DNA of 64,000 bases from Roseovarius autotrophicus (GTDB lineage: Bacteria; Pseudomonadota; Alphaproteobacteria; Rhodobacterales; Rhodobacteraceae), in assembly GCF_018069895.1 (NCBI RefSeq), contig NZ_JAGQDH010000008.1, positions 1-64,000 of the forward strand, given 5' to 3'. The position numbers and the translations under genes were made by a program. This document shows positions 45,331-54,914 of the stretch, piece after piece (the first letter of the stretch is position 1; the number at the start of each line of letters is the position of its first letter). The notes beneath the pieces are model-generated. The model had not been told where the DNA came from and did no database searches. It saw only the letters and a program-made list of their open reading frames with translations.

Positions 45331-48009
45331 ATGCATGACAAGACCACCGAGCTCGTTCTTCGGGAACTGGGCGCGACCGCAGCGGGGCTAAGCTCCGACG
45401 AGGCGGCGCAGCGGCTGGCCAGACATGGCCCCAATCGCCTGCCAGAGCCGCCGACGCGCAATCCGGTGCTGCGGTTCCTCGGACATTTTCACAACATTCT
45501 CATCTACGTTCTGCTTGGCGCGGCGGCGGTCACGGCAGTCCTTGGCCACTGGACGGATAGCGGGGTGATCCTTGCGGTGGTCCTTGTCAACGCCATCATC
45601 GGCTTTGTGCAGGAAGGGCGGGCCGAACAGGCGATGGCGGCGCTTCGCGGGATGTTGGCGCTGCATGTCGCCGTGTTGCGCGACGGGCGGCGGCGCAGTC
45701 TGGACGCCGCCGATCTGGTTCCGGGCGATATCGTGCTGGTCGAGGCGGGCGACCGCGTGCCTGCCGATCTGCGGCTGATCGAGGCGCGCGGTCTCAAGGC
45801 TGAAGAGGCGATCCTGACCGGCGAATCGGTGCCCGTTGACAAGGACACCGCGCCGGTCTCGACAGAGGCAAGCCTTGGCGATCAGGGGTCGATGCTGTTT
45901 TCCGGCACGCTGGTCGCAACCGGGACGGGCCGTGGCGTGATCACCACCACCGGCGCGGATACGCAGATCGGGCGGATCAGCACCATGCTGGGCGGGATCG
46001 AACAACTGACGACGCCGCTTGTCGCGCAGATGGACCGGTTCGCGCGCTGGCTGACCGTTTTCATCCTCATCGTGGCCGCCCTTGTGCTGACCTACGGACA
46101 TTTTGTCGGGCACATGCCCTTCGCTGATCTGTTCATGGCGGTTGTCGGGCTGTCCGTCGCGGCGATCCCCGAGGGCCTGCCTGCGGTGCTGACGATCACC
46201 CTTGCCGTCGGGGTAACGGCGATGGCGCGGCGCAACGCGATCATCCGGCGCCTGCCTGCCATAGAAACGCTCGGCTCTGTCTCGGTCATCTGTTCGGACA
46301 AGACCGGCACGCTGACGCGCAACGAGATGATGGCGGCCGCGCTGGTGGTGGCAGGAGACAGCTTTGGCGTAGGCGGTTCAGGCTATGCCCCGCATGGGAC
46401 GCTGCGCCTGTGCAACAGCGACAGCGCGTGCGAACCAGACGACCACCCCGTGCTGACCGAGATCGCCCGCGTGGCGGGCCTGTGCAACGATGCGGTGTTG
46501 CATGACCGTGACGATGTCTGGCAGGCAGAGGGCGACCCGATGGAGGGCGCGCTGAAGGCGCTGGCCGGCAAGATCACCGGTAATGGCCACATCCCGTTCG
46601 AGGGCTGGCAACGCATCGACGCGATCCCCTTTGACGCCGCGCACAGGTATATGGCAACGCTCGACCGCGATCCCGGCGGCGCTGCAATCGCCCATGTCAA
46701 GGGCGCTCCCGAGGCCATTCTGGCGCTTTGCCGCGACCAGCGCGCGCGGGACGGCGGCACCCGGCCGCTCGAACCGGCGGACTGGCATGCGCAGGTCGAG
46801 ACGCTCGCCGCCGAAGGGCAACGGGTCATCGCGGTCGCGGTCAGGGACATGGATGGGGCGGCAGGCAGCCTTGATCCCGGCGATCTTGAGGGAACACTTA
46901 CGCTGATCGGCCTGATCGGCCTGATCGACCCGCCCCGCGACGAAGCCATCGACGCCGTGGCCGAGTGCCATGCTGCCGGTATCCGCGTGAAGATGATCAC
47001 CGGCGATCACGCCGCCACTGCGCGTGCCATCGCCCGGAAGATCGGGCTGAAAAACAGTGACCGGGTGCTGACCGGGGCCGATCTGGAGGCGATGGACGAT
47101 GCCGCCCTGACCCAGGCGGCCGTGGAAACCGACATCTTTGCCCGCACCTCGCCCGCAGACAAGCTGCGGCTGGTCACGGCGCTTCAGGCGCGTGGACTGA
47201 CCGTGGCCATGACCGGCGACGGGGTGAACGATGCCCCGGCTCTCAAGCGCGCCGATGCCGGAATCGCGATGGGCCTCAAGGGCAGCGAAGCCGCGAAAGA
47301 GGCGGCCGAACTGGTGCTGGCCGACGACAATTTCGCCTCGATCGCGGCGGCGGTGCGCGAGGGGCGCACCGTCTACGACAATATCAAGAAGGTGATCAGC
47401 TGGACCCTGCCCACCAATGCCGGTGAGGCAATGACCATCATCGTGGCACTTTTCGCCGGCATGGCGCTGCCGATCACGGCGGTGCAGATCCTGTGGGTGA
47501 ACCTGATCACCGCGATCACGCTTGGCCTTGCGCTGGCCTTCGAGCCGTCAGAGCCGGGCACCATGCGCCGCCCCCCACGCCCCCGCGGAGAGCCGCTGCT
47601 GTCGGGCACGCTGGTCTGGCAGATCGCGCTCGTCTCCGGGCTGATCCTGATGGCGGTTTTCGGGATGTATTTCTACGCGATCGACAAGGGCTATCCGGTC
47701 TCGCTGGCCCAGACCATCTCGATGAATACGCTGGTTGTGCTGCAGATCTTCTATCTCTTCTTCATCCGCAACATCCACGGCACCTCGCTGACATGGGTCG
47801 GGGTGCGGGGCACGCCGGTGGTCTGGGCCTGCATCTGTGTCGTGGTCGTGGCGCAGGTCGCGATCACCTATCTCCCGCCGCTTCAGATCATCTTCGGCAC
47901 CCGGAACGTCGCGTTGTTCGATGGGGCGCTGATCATCGGCGTGGGTATCGTGTTCTTTGCCCTCATTGAAACGGAAAAGCAGATGCGCCTTGCGTTTCGG
48001 CGGGGTTAA
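45331..48009 (+). CDS. P-type cation ATPase, type II
   Basis: An 892-residue P-type ATPase. It has an N-terminal cation-ATPase domain, TGES in the actuator domain, the membrane motif PEGLP (about residue 280), the phosphorylation site DKTGT (about 323) and TGDGVNDAP in the hinge, plus six C-terminal helices. PEGLP in helix 4 is the sequence of Ca2+/Na+-type pumps (type II), as opposed to CPx metal pumps. Export of Ca2+ or a similar cation is likely. The FNR-type box upstream suggests low-oxygen control. Confidence 0.88.
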   Translation: MHDKTTELVLRELGATAAGLSSDEAAQRLARHGPNRLPEPPTRNPVLRFLGHFHNILIYVLLGAAAVTAVLGHWTDSGVILAVVLVNAIIGFVQEGRAEQAMAALRGMLALHVAVLRDGRRRSLDAADLVPGDIVLVEAGDRVPADLRLIEARGLKAEEAILTGESVPVDKDTAPVSTEASLGDQGSMLFSGTLVATGTGRGVITTTGADTQIGRISTMLGGIEQLTTPLVAQMDRFARWLTVFILIVAALVLTYGHFVGHMPFADLFMAVVGLSVAAIPEGLPAVLTITLAVGVTAMARRNAIIRRLPAIETLGSVSVICSDKTGTLTRNEMMAAALVVAGDSFGVGGSGYAPHGTLRLCNSDSACEPDDHPVLTEIARVAGLCNDAVLHDRDDVWQAEGDPMEGALKALAGKITGNGHIPFEGWQRIDAIPFDAAHRYMATLDRDPGGAAIAHVKGAPEAILALCRDQRARDGGTRPLEPADWHAQVETLAAEGQRVIAVAVRDMDGAAGSLDPGDLEGTLTLIGLIGLIDPPRDEAIDAVAECHAAGIRVKMITGDHAATARAIARKIGLKNSDRVLTGADLEAMDDAALTQAAVETDIFARTSPADKLRLVTALQARGLTVAMTGDGVNDAPALKRADAGIAMGLKGSEAAKEAAELVLADDNFASIAAAVREGRTVYDNIKKVISWTLPTNAGEAMTIIVALFAGMALPITAVQILWVNLITAITLGLALAFEPSEPGTMRRPPRPRGEPLLSGTLVWQIALVSGLILMAVFGMYFYAIDKGYPVSLAQTISMNTLVVLQIFYLFFIRNIHGTSLTWVGVRGTPVVWACICVVVVAQVAITYLPPLQIIFGTRNVALFDGALIIGVGIVFFALIETEKQMRLAFRRG

Positions 48010-48287
48010 CGGTGCCGAACATCGCCGGTGATGACCGCAGGACGTGTGGTGCCCCGAGTGGATTCAACCCTTTTCGCATGCGTCGGCTTTGTGGTAGAGA
48101 GGGGCGGATACGGCTGTCTGGAAAGATTCCGCGTCATTCCCGTGCCTCGACATCGCGCCTCGTGACAGAAGGGACGGCGTAACCCCGAGCGGTGCGAATC
48201 CCGGACAACAGACGCGGTGCCATCGACAGGGCGGAAAGGGCGGCCACAAATGAGCATTCAGGGACACTCCCAAAGGTGGGGCAGATA

Positions 48288-49535
48288 ATGGCGTTCGGGA
48301 TTCTGTTCTACCTGTTGGTGGTCGCCCTGTTTGCGGGGTTTTATGTAAAGAGGTATTTTTTACCTGCGGCGATTACTTTCGTTCCGGTAGTGTTTGGCGG
48401 GTATTTCATAATTTCAGTATTTATTTTTTCATTTGGATCATTTGTTCCGTTTACTTACTATCGCGTATCCGACCACGCTAGTTACGCATATGCCATGGGA
48501 GCTTTCAGCGCACATTTTATCGCCGTCGGATTGGCCTTCATGGTTTTCTACAGGCCAAGGCAGTCGTTGAGCAACGCAGCTGTGCGACTCGAGGAGGAGA
48601 GTGGGTGGAGGCCAATGAATTTTTCCCTTGGTTTGCCTGGAGTCATGTTCTGCATGCTTCCCGTTTTTTTCATCATTCTGTCAGGCAATGTTTCAGATCT
48701 TGTGTCCAGAGATGGCTTCATTTTGGAATCGGCAGAGCACGGTTGGATGCGATTTGAAGAACTTTCGTTCTTTTTGTCTGCGGCTTTGCTGCCGTTCATA
48801 AAGGTGACAACACTCAGGCGCCTCGTATTGATTTCACTATTTATCGCCTTTGCCGCACTTGGCAGCAGGTCAGCAGTCATCCTTCTTGTTATCTACGCGA
48901 GTGCAAGGTTTTTTCTTCTGCGCAGAATTGGATCATTCAAGTTCATGCTCATTATTATTTTCTCTCTTTACTCTTTGGCGATCACAATGATTTTACGGGT
49001 GAACGATCAAGGTGGGCTTGTTTCCGTTTTTGACGCATATATCAACACGCATTTTTTCGATGTATTGCAAAACTTGATTCTGGGTTTAAATTACATTCTT
49101 AATCTTTCCTTTATTCTTATCGGAGAGATGTTTTCCACTGTAGAGGCAGGAGGCGATTGGTTCTTTTACTCTGTTGTTCCGGTGCCATCTTTCTTGTATG
49201 ATCGCACATTTGAATATGATGCATTCATGCGCTTTAGAAAGAATATACCCTACCCGGGATTCGGTTATGCGGTTTTATCTCTTGGGCTGCCGATTTATCT
49301 TCTGATCGTGTTCATAACTTCGAGTGTATTCCTGTTGATAAGATCGTATCTAAAGGCAAAGGATGATTTAATTGATCGAATTGTCTGCTTCTGCTTCTTT
49401 GTTTTTCCCCTTCTTATTTTGCTCCAGTATAATCTGCGCGCTGGCACAAGAATGATTTACGTTTTTGCGGCGATTTATTTTATTTCGGTTATTGTCCGCC
49501 GGGTAAAGTTGTTTCGGTCCCGCTCATGGGTCTGA
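48288..49535 (+). CDS. Wzy-like polysaccharide polymerase
   Basis: A 415-residue, very hydrophobic protein with about ten to eleven predicted membrane helices. Its distribution of helices with a large loop, and segments such as LGSRSAVILLVIYASARFFLL and GLPIYLLIVF, resemble O-antigen polymerases (Wzy) or oligosaccharide repeat-unit polymerases, which have little conserved sequence. The ATG at 48288 follows AGGTGGGG. Its base composition is clearly AT-richer than its neighbours and it uses TTT, ATT and TTA codons freely, pointing to horizontal transfer. No glycosyltransferase or Wzx is adjacent. Confidence 0.6.
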   Translation: MAFGILFYLLVVALFAGFYVKRYFLPAAITFVPVVFGGYFIISVFIFSFGSFVPFTYYRVSDHASYAYAMGAFSAHFIAVGLAFMVFYRPRQSLSNAAVRLEEESGWRPMNFSLGLPGVMFCMLPVFFIILSGNVSDLVSRDGFILESAEHGWMRFEELSFFLSAALLPFIKVTTLRRLVLISLFIAFAALGSRSAVILLVIYASARFFLLRRIGSFKFMLIIIFSLYSLAITMILRVNDQGGLVSVFDAYINTHFFDVLQNLILGLNYILNLSFILIGEMFSTVEAGGDWFFYSVVPVPSFLYDRTFEYDAFMRFRKNIPYPGFGYAVLSLGLPIYLLIVFITSSVFLLIRSYLKAKDDLIDRIVCFCFFVFPLLILLQYNLRAGTRMIYVFAAIYFISVIVRRVKLFRSRSWV

Positions 49536-49767
49536 TATTGACTGCCCGATCTTGCACGAGATCGAGGGGGCTGGTCTGATCCGGGTGCCGGTTTGTCCGG
49601 TGGCGGCGTCCTCAAGATGTCGAGAGTTTTCTCGCGGGGTGCCAGTTGATCTTGCGCGACGCCCGAGGATTGTCAATTCTGTGCCATCAGGACAGGCTGA
49701 CCTGATCGGTAACAAAACCGGACCTGGCGGTTCCAATGACGGCAGGTCCTCAACAGGGGAAACAAAC

Positions 49768-50949
49768 ATGAAGAAGTTCTTGCTCGCCTCGACTGCCACT
49801 TTCGCTCTGGCAGGCGGGGCTTTGGCACAGGATGTCAAGATCGGAATCATCCTGGGCTTTACCGGCCCGCTGGAATCAATCACGCCCGCGATGGGGGCGG
49901 GTGCGGAACTGGCGATCGCCGAGGTGAACGCCTCGGGCAACTTCGCCCTGGGGGCGGTCACGGCCGTGCGGGGCGATTCGACCTGCGTCGATGCGGCGGC
50001 GGCCGTGGCAGCGGCAGAACGGCTCGTCACCTCCGAGAAGGTGGACGCGATCATGGGCGCCGACTGCTCTGGCGTGACCGGGGCGATCCTTCAGAACGTG
50101 GCGCGTCCGAACGGGATCGTGATGATCTCGCCCTCGGCCACTTCGCCGGCGCTGTCAACCGCCGAGGATGACGGGCTGTTCTTCCGCACCGCGCCCTCGG
50201 ATGCGCGCCAGGGCGAGGTGATGGCCGATATCCTGGCGGAAAAGGGCATCGGGTCGGTCGCCGTGACCTATACCAACAACGACTATGGCAAGGGACTGTC
50301 CGACAGTTTTGCGGCGGCCTTTGCGGCCAGGGGCGGCAAGGTGACGATCAACGCCCCGCACGAGGACGGCAAGGCCGACTATTCGGCGGAGGTGGGCGCG
50401 CTCGCCTCGGCCGGTGGCGAGATGCTGGTGGTCGCGGGTTATGTCGATCAGGGCGGCAAGGGGGTCATCCAGGCCTCGATCGACAGCGGTGCCTTCGAGA
50501 CCTTCTATCTTGTGGACGGGATGTATGGCGACAGCCTGATCCAGTCGATCGGCGCGGAACTGGACGGATCGTTCGGGGCGGTGCCGGGCACGGATTCCGA
50601 CGGGGCGACGCGGTTCCAGGAACTGGCCTCGGCAGCCGGTTTTGACGGCACCTCGGCCTTTGCGCCCGAAAGCTATGACGCGGCGGCGCTGATCCTGCTG
50701 GCAATGGCGTCGGCGGGGACAAGCAAGGCGACCGACTGGGCCGGCAAGGTCATGGAGGTTGCCAATGCTCCCGGCGAACTGATTCTGCCCGGAGAGCTGG
50801 GCAAGGCGCTCGAACTGATCGCGCAAGGGGTGGACATCGACTATGTCGGCGCCTCGGCGGTGGAACTGATCGGGCCGGGCGAATCCGCCGGCAGCTATCG
50901 CCAGTATGAAATCCGTAACGGCAGTTTCGAGACGGTCGGGTTTCGCTGA
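49768..50949 (+). CDS. Branched-chain-type ABC binding protein
   Basis: A 393-residue periplasmic binding protein of the Leu/Ile/Val family (type I fold) with a Sec signal peptide ending GGALA at about residue 20. The mature part begins QDVKIGIILGFTGPLESITP, with ADCSGVTGAILQNV and AVTYTNNDYGKGL as typical segments. It is the first gene of a full Liv-type transporter and is separated from the ATPase by two perfect hairpins. Binding proteins of this family take amino acids, urea, amides or aromatic acids; the substrate is not evident. Confidence 0.87.
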   Translation: MKKFLLASTATFALAGGALAQDVKIGIILGFTGPLESITPAMGAGAELAIAEVNASGNFALGAVTAVRGDSTCVDAAAAVAAAERLVTSEKVDAIMGADCSGVTGAILQNVARPNGIVMISPSATSPALSTAEDDGLFFRTAPSDARQGEVMADILAEKGIGSVAVTYTNNDYGKGLSDSFAAAFAARGGKVTINAPHEDGKADYSAEVGALASAGGEMLVVAGYVDQGGKGVIQASIDSGAFETFYLVDGMYGDSLIQSIGAELDGSFGAVPGTDSDGATRFQELASAAGFDGTSAFAPESYDAAALILLAMASAGTSKATDWAGKVMEVANAPGELILPGELGKALELIAQGVDIDYVGASAVELIGPGESAGSYRQYEIRNGSFETVGFR

Positions 50950-50951
50950 TT

Positions 50952-50970
50952 GCCTGCCGCAGCGGCAGGC
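50952..50970 (+). repeat. Hairpin 1 after binding-protein gene
   Basis: GCCTGCCGC, A, GCGGCAGGC forms a perfect palindrome 2 bases after the stop codon. It has no U-tract. With the second hairpin it probably blocks 3'-exonucleases and raises binding-protein mRNA relative to the downstream genes. Confidence 0.7.
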
Positions 50971-50974
50971 TGAG

Positions 50975-51006
50975 GATGCGGCCCGGGGTGTGTCCCGGGC
51001 CGCATC
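50975..51006 (+). repeat. Hairpin 2 after binding-protein gene
   Basis: GATGCGGCCCGGG, GTGTGT loop and CCCGGGCCGCATC form a perfect 13-bp stem 4 bases after the first hairpin, with no U-tract. Stable stems at this place are known from other binding-protein operons, where they set unequal expression. Confidence 0.75.
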
Positions 51007-51077
51007 GTGCTGAAAGGACAGGAGCAACCGGCCGTGGCCTCGTCGCGATGATCGGATGGCCCGACAGGGAGAGTGAG

Positions 51078-51869
51078 ATGATATCTGTGCAGGACCTGCA
51101 CAAGCATTTTGGCGGGTTTCACGCTGTGGATGGCGCATCGCTGGAGATTGCGGCCGGATCGATCACCGGGTTGATCGGGCCCAATGGCGCCGGAAAGACC
51201 ACGCTGTTCAACGTGATCGCGGGGCGTTTGCCGCCAACGAGCGGCAAGGTGATGATGGCGGGCGAGGACATCACCGGGTTGCCACCGCACGCGCTGTTCC
51301 ACAAGGGGCTGCTGCGGACCTTCCAGATCGCGCACGAATTTCCCTCGATGACGGTGCGCGAGAACCTGATGATGGTGCCCTCAGGCCAGTCCGGAGAGCG
51401 GCTCTGGAACACCTGGTTCGGGCGCGGTCGCATCGCCGAGGAGGAACGGGCCTTGCGTGACCGGGCCGACGAGGTGCTGGAGTTTCTCACCATCAACCAC
51501 ATTGCCGATGAGAAGGCTGGCCAGATTTCCGGCGGGCAGAAGAAGCTGGTGGAACTGGGGCGCACCATGATGGTCGATGCCAGGATCGTGTTTCTCGACG
51601 AGGTGGGGGCGGGGGTGAACCGCACGCTGCTCAATACGATCGGGGATGCGATCATCCGGCTCAACCGCGAGCGCGGCTATACGTTCTGCGTGATCGAACA
51701 TGACATGGATTTCATCGCCCGGCTTTGCGATCCGGTGATCTGCATGGCCGAGGGCAAGGTTCTGGCACAGGGCACGGTGGACGAGATCCGGAATGACGAG
51801 CGCGTGATCGAGGCTTATCTCGGCACCGGATTGAAGAACAGGATCAGGAAGGAGGCCACCCATGGCTGA
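51078..51869 (+). CDS. livG: Liv-type ABC ATPase (LivG-like)
   Basis: A 263-residue ATP-binding subunit. Walker A GPNGAGKT is at residues 34-41, the signature is ISGGQKKLVELGR, and the switch His follows in CVIEHDMDF. Walker B reads FLDEVGAGVN, so the common DEP-A-GLN is DEV-G-GVN here; the catalytic Glu remains. GGGAGAG precedes the ATG at 51078. Its stop overlaps the second ATPase gene by 8 bases. The gene symbol reflects family position only, since the substrate is unknown. Confidence 0.85.
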   Translation: MISVQDLHKHFGGFHAVDGASLEIAAGSITGLIGPNGAGKTTLFNVIAGRLPPTSGKVMMAGEDITGLPPHALFHKGLLRTFQIAHEFPSMTVRENLMMVPSGQSGERLWNTWFGRGRIAEEERALRDRADEVLEFLTINHIADEKAGQISGGQKKLVELGRTMMVDARIVFLDEVGAGVNRTLLNTIGDAIIRLNRERGYTFCVIEHDMDFIARLCDPVICMAEGKVLAQGTVDEIRNDERVIEAYLGTGLKNRIRKEATHG

Positions 51870-52572
51870 GCCATTCCTGATCGGCGAGGCGATGACGGGG
51901 GGCTATGGCGGGGCGGACATCCTGCATGGCTGCACCATCGCCGTCGAACCGGGCGAGATTGCCGTGATCGTCGGGCCGAACGGGGCTGGCAAGTCCACCG
52001 CCATGAAGGCCATCTTCGGGATGCTGCGGTTGCGCAAGGGGCGGGTGCGGCTGGCGGGCGAGGACATCACCGGGCTGACGCCGCAGGCGCGGGTGCTCAG
52101 GGGTATGGGGTTCGTGCCGCAGACCTCCAACATCTTCACCTCGATGACGGTCGAGGAGAATCTCGAGATGGGCGCCTTCATCCGGCGTGACGATTTCCAG
52201 GACACCATGGCGCAGGTCTATGAGCTGTTCCCGATCCTGAAGGACAAGCGCAGCCAGCCCGCCGGGGAACTGTCGGGCGGGCAGCGTCAGCAGGTTGCGG
52301 TGGGGCGTGCGTTGATGACGCAACCGAAGGTGCTGATGCTGGACGAGCCGACGGCGGGTGTCTCGCCCATCGTGATGGACGAGCTTTTCGATCGGATCAT
52401 CGAGGTGGCCCGGAGCGGAATTTCCATCCTCATGGTCGAACAGAACGCGCGCCAGGCGCTGGAGATCGCCGACAAGGGCTATGTGCTGGTGCAGGGCGCC
52501 AACCGTTTTACCGATACCGGGGCGGCGCTGCTGGCGGATCCCGAGGTCCGGCGCAGCTTTCTGGGGGGGTGA
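51862..52572 (+). CDS. livF: Liv-type ABC ATPase (LivF-like)
   Basis: A 236-residue ATP-binding subunit with Walker A GPNGAGKS, signature LSGGQRQQVAVGRALM, Walker B LMLDEPTAGVSP and the switch His position occupied in the LMVEQNARQALEIAD stretch, as in LivF. It is the second of the two ATPases of the transporter, overlapping the first and followed after 3 bases by a permease. Confidence 0.88.
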   Translation: MAEPFLIGEAMTGGYGGADILHGCTIAVEPGEIAVIVGPNGAGKSTAMKAIFGMLRLRKGRVRLAGEDITGLTPQARVLRGMGFVPQTSNIFTSMTVEENLEMGAFIRRDDFQDTMAQVYELFPILKDKRSQPAGELSGGQRQQVAVGRALMTQPKVLMLDEPTAGVSPIVMDELFDRIIEVARSGISILMVEQNARQALEIADKGYVLVQGANRFTDTGAALLADPEVRRSFLGG

Positions 52573-52575
52573 GGG

Positions 52576-53592
52576 GTGGATTTTCTCAACGGTCTGGTGA
52601 CCTTTCTCAACTTTGTCTTCATCCCCGGCGCTGCTTATGGCGCGCAGTTGGCGCTTGGTGCCCTGGGGGTGACGCTGGTTTACGGGATCCTGCGGTTCTC
52701 AAATTTCGCTCATGGCGACACCATGGCCTTCGGCACGGCGGCAACGATCCTGGTGACCTGGGGGCTGACCGGCCTCGGGGTCAGCTTTGGCTCCTTGCCG
52801 ACCGCGCTTCTCGCGTTGCCGGCCGGAATCGCGATTACGGCGGCGCTGGTGCTGGCGACGGACCGGATGGTCTATCGCTTCTATCGCAGGGTAAAGGCGG
52901 CGCCGGTGGTGCTGGTCATGGTCTCGATGGGGGTGATGTTCGTGATGAACGCGCTGACACGGTTTTTTCCGGGCATCGGGGTCAATGACATCAATTTCGC
53001 CGATGGCGGGCGGTTCATCATCGGAGTGCGCGAGTTCCGCGAGATGACCGGCCTGCAAGAGGGGCTGGCAATCCGCACCACACAGGCGATCACGCTGGTG
53101 GTGGCCGCGGTAGCGGTGGCGCTGCTGTTCTGGTTTCTCAACCGCACGCGGACCGGCAAGAGCATGCGGGCCTTTTCCGACAACGAGGATCTGGCGCTTC
53201 TGTCCGGCATCAACCCCGAGCGCGTCGTGGCCGTGACCTGGATCCTCGTCGCCGCGCTGGCGACCACGGCAGGGGTGCTTTACGGGCTGGACAAGAGCTT
53301 CAAGGCCTTCACCTATTTTCAGCTTTTGCTGCCGATCTTTGCCAGCGCGGTGGTAGGGGGGCTGGGCAATCCGTTGGGCGCGATCGCGGGTGGCTTTGTC
53401 ATCGCCTTTTCCGAGGTAACCGTGACCTATGCCTGGAAGCGAGTGCTGACCTGGTGGCTACCCGAGAGGTGGGCGCCCGACAGCCTCGTGCAGCTTCTGG
53501 GGACGGATTACAAGTTCGCTGTCAGTTTCGCCATTCTGGTGATCGTGCTTCTGTTCCGGCCAACCGGCATCTTCAGGGGAAAATCGCTGTGA
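52576..53592 (+). CDS. livH: Liv-type ABC permease (LivH-like)
   Basis: A 338-residue permease with about eight to nine helices. Typical LivH features are YGAQLALGALGVTLVYGILRF, SNFAHGDTMAFGT and SDNEDLALLSGINPERVV, the cytoplasmic loop that meets the ATPase. It starts with GTG at 52576, 3 bases after the previous stop and preceded by GAGG. Its stop overlaps the next permease. Confidence 0.88.
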   Translation: MDFLNGLVTFLNFVFIPGAAYGAQLALGALGVTLVYGILRFSNFAHGDTMAFGTAATILVTWGLTGLGVSFGSLPTALLALPAGIAITAALVLATDRMVYRFYRRVKAAPVVLVMVSMGVMFVMNALTRFFPGIGVNDINFADGGRFIIGVREFREMTGLQEGLAIRTTQAITLVVAAVAVALLFWFLNRTRTGKSMRAFSDNEDLALLSGINPERVVAVTWILVAALATTAGVLYGLDKSFKAFTYFQLLLPIFASAVVGGLGNPLGAIAGGFVIAFSEVTVTYAWKRVLTWWLPERWAPDSLVQLLGTDYKFAVSFAILVIVLLFRPTGIFRGKSL

Positions 53593-54899
53593 GCATTCCG
53601 TATCGCAATCTGATGCTGTTCGCCGGGGTGGCGGTTCTCTATGCCGCGACGGCGATGATCTATGGCTGGAACCTGACGCTGGCCATTGTGAACATGGCCC
53701 TGATCGGCGCGATCATGGCGCTTGGGGTCAACATGCAATGGGGCTATGCCGGCCTGTTCAACATCGGGGTGATGGGCTTTGTGGCGCTTGGCGGGCTGGC
53801 GGCGGTGGTGGTCTCGATGCCGCCGGTGCCCGAGGCATGGGCGGCGGGCGGTATGGGGGTGATCCTTGGCCTGCTGATAGGGGCGGCGACGGTGATCGCG
53901 GCCATGATGATCTGGGCAAGGATGCCGAAAGGGCGCGCGCGCGGGGTTTTGGTCGCCGGGGTGCTGCTGGCGGGGTTCTTCCTGTTTCGCGCCGTCTTTG
54001 ATCCGGCGACGGCGGCGGTCGAGGCGGTGAACCCGGCCGGAACCGGCTATCTGGGCGGGATGGGGCTGCCGGTGCTGCTGGCCTGGCCGGCCGGGGGTGT
54101 TCTGGCCGCCGGGGCCGCCTGGCTGATCGGCAAGACGGCGCTCGGGTTGCGATCGGATTATCTGGCGATCGCCACACTTGGGATTTCCGAGATCGTCATC
54201 GCGGTTCTCAAGAACGAGGACTGGCTGGCGCGCGGGGTGAAAAACGTGACCGGCATCCCGCGCCCCTGGCCCGTGCCCTACGAGGTCGCCTTGCAGCAGC
54301 GTCCGGGCTTTGGCGACTGGGCGAGCGGCCTTGGGTTCGATCCGGCAACGGCCTCATCGATCATTGTCAAGCTGGGCTATGCCGGGCTGTTCCTGGTGGT
54401 GATCCTGGTCATCGTGGTGGCGTTGGAACTGGCGCTGAAATCGCCCTGGGGGCGGATGATGCGCGCGATCCGCGACAACGAGGTCGCCGCCGCAGCCATG
54501 GGCAAGGATGTGACGGCGCGGCATTTGCAGGTCTTTGTGCTGGGATCGGCCATCGTGGGCGTGGCGGGCGCGATGATGACGACGCTGGACGGACAGTTGA
54601 CGCCGGGCAGCTATCAACCGCTTCGCTTTACCTTTCTGGTCTGGGTGATGGTCGTCGTGGGCGGATCCGGGAACAATTGGGGCTCGGTTCTGGGCGGGCT
54701 GCTGATCTGGTGGCTCTGGGTGATGGTCGAACCACTCGGGCTGGCGGTGATGCAGGCGGTGACTGCCGGCATGGCGGATGGCCACTGGCTGAAGGCGCAT
54801 CTGCTGGATTCGGCCGCGCATATGCGGCTTCTGACCATGGGGGTGCTGTTGCTTGTGGTGCTGCGCTTCAGCCCGCGCGGGCTGATCCCCGAAAAATGA
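53589..54899 (+). CDS. livM: Liv-type ABC permease (LivM-like)
   Basis: A 436-residue permease, with about ten helices. The MQWGYAGLFNIGVMGFVALGG stretch and the coupling loop RAIRDNEVAAAAMGKDVTARHL are characteristic. It is longer than typical LivM by an inserted helix pair near residues 85-170. The GTG at 53589 overlaps the LivH stop by 4 bases, with AGGGGA upstream. It is convergent with soxT, 15 bases away. Confidence 0.87.
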   Translation: MSIPYRNLMLFAGVAVLYAATAMIYGWNLTLAIVNMALIGAIMALGVNMQWGYAGLFNIGVMGFVALGGLAAVVVSMPPVPEAWAAGGMGVILGLLIGAATVIAAMMIWARMPKGRARGVLVAGVLLAGFFLFRAVFDPATAAVEAVNPAGTGYLGGMGLPVLLAWPAGGVLAAGAAWLIGKTALGLRSDYLAIATLGISEIVIAVLKNEDWLARGVKNVTGIPRPWPVPYEVALQQRPGFGDWASGLGFDPATASSIIVKLGYAGLFLVVILVIVVALELALKSPWGRMMRAIRDNEVAAAAMGKDVTARHLQVFVLGSAIVGVAGAMMTTLDGQLTPGSYQPLRFTFLVWVMVVVGGSGNNWGSVLGGLLIWWLWVMVEPLGLAVMQAVTAGMADGHWLKAHLLDSAAHMRLLTMGVLLLVVLRFSPRGLIPEK

Positions 54900-54914
54900 G
54901 CGCCCCCGGCTGTC

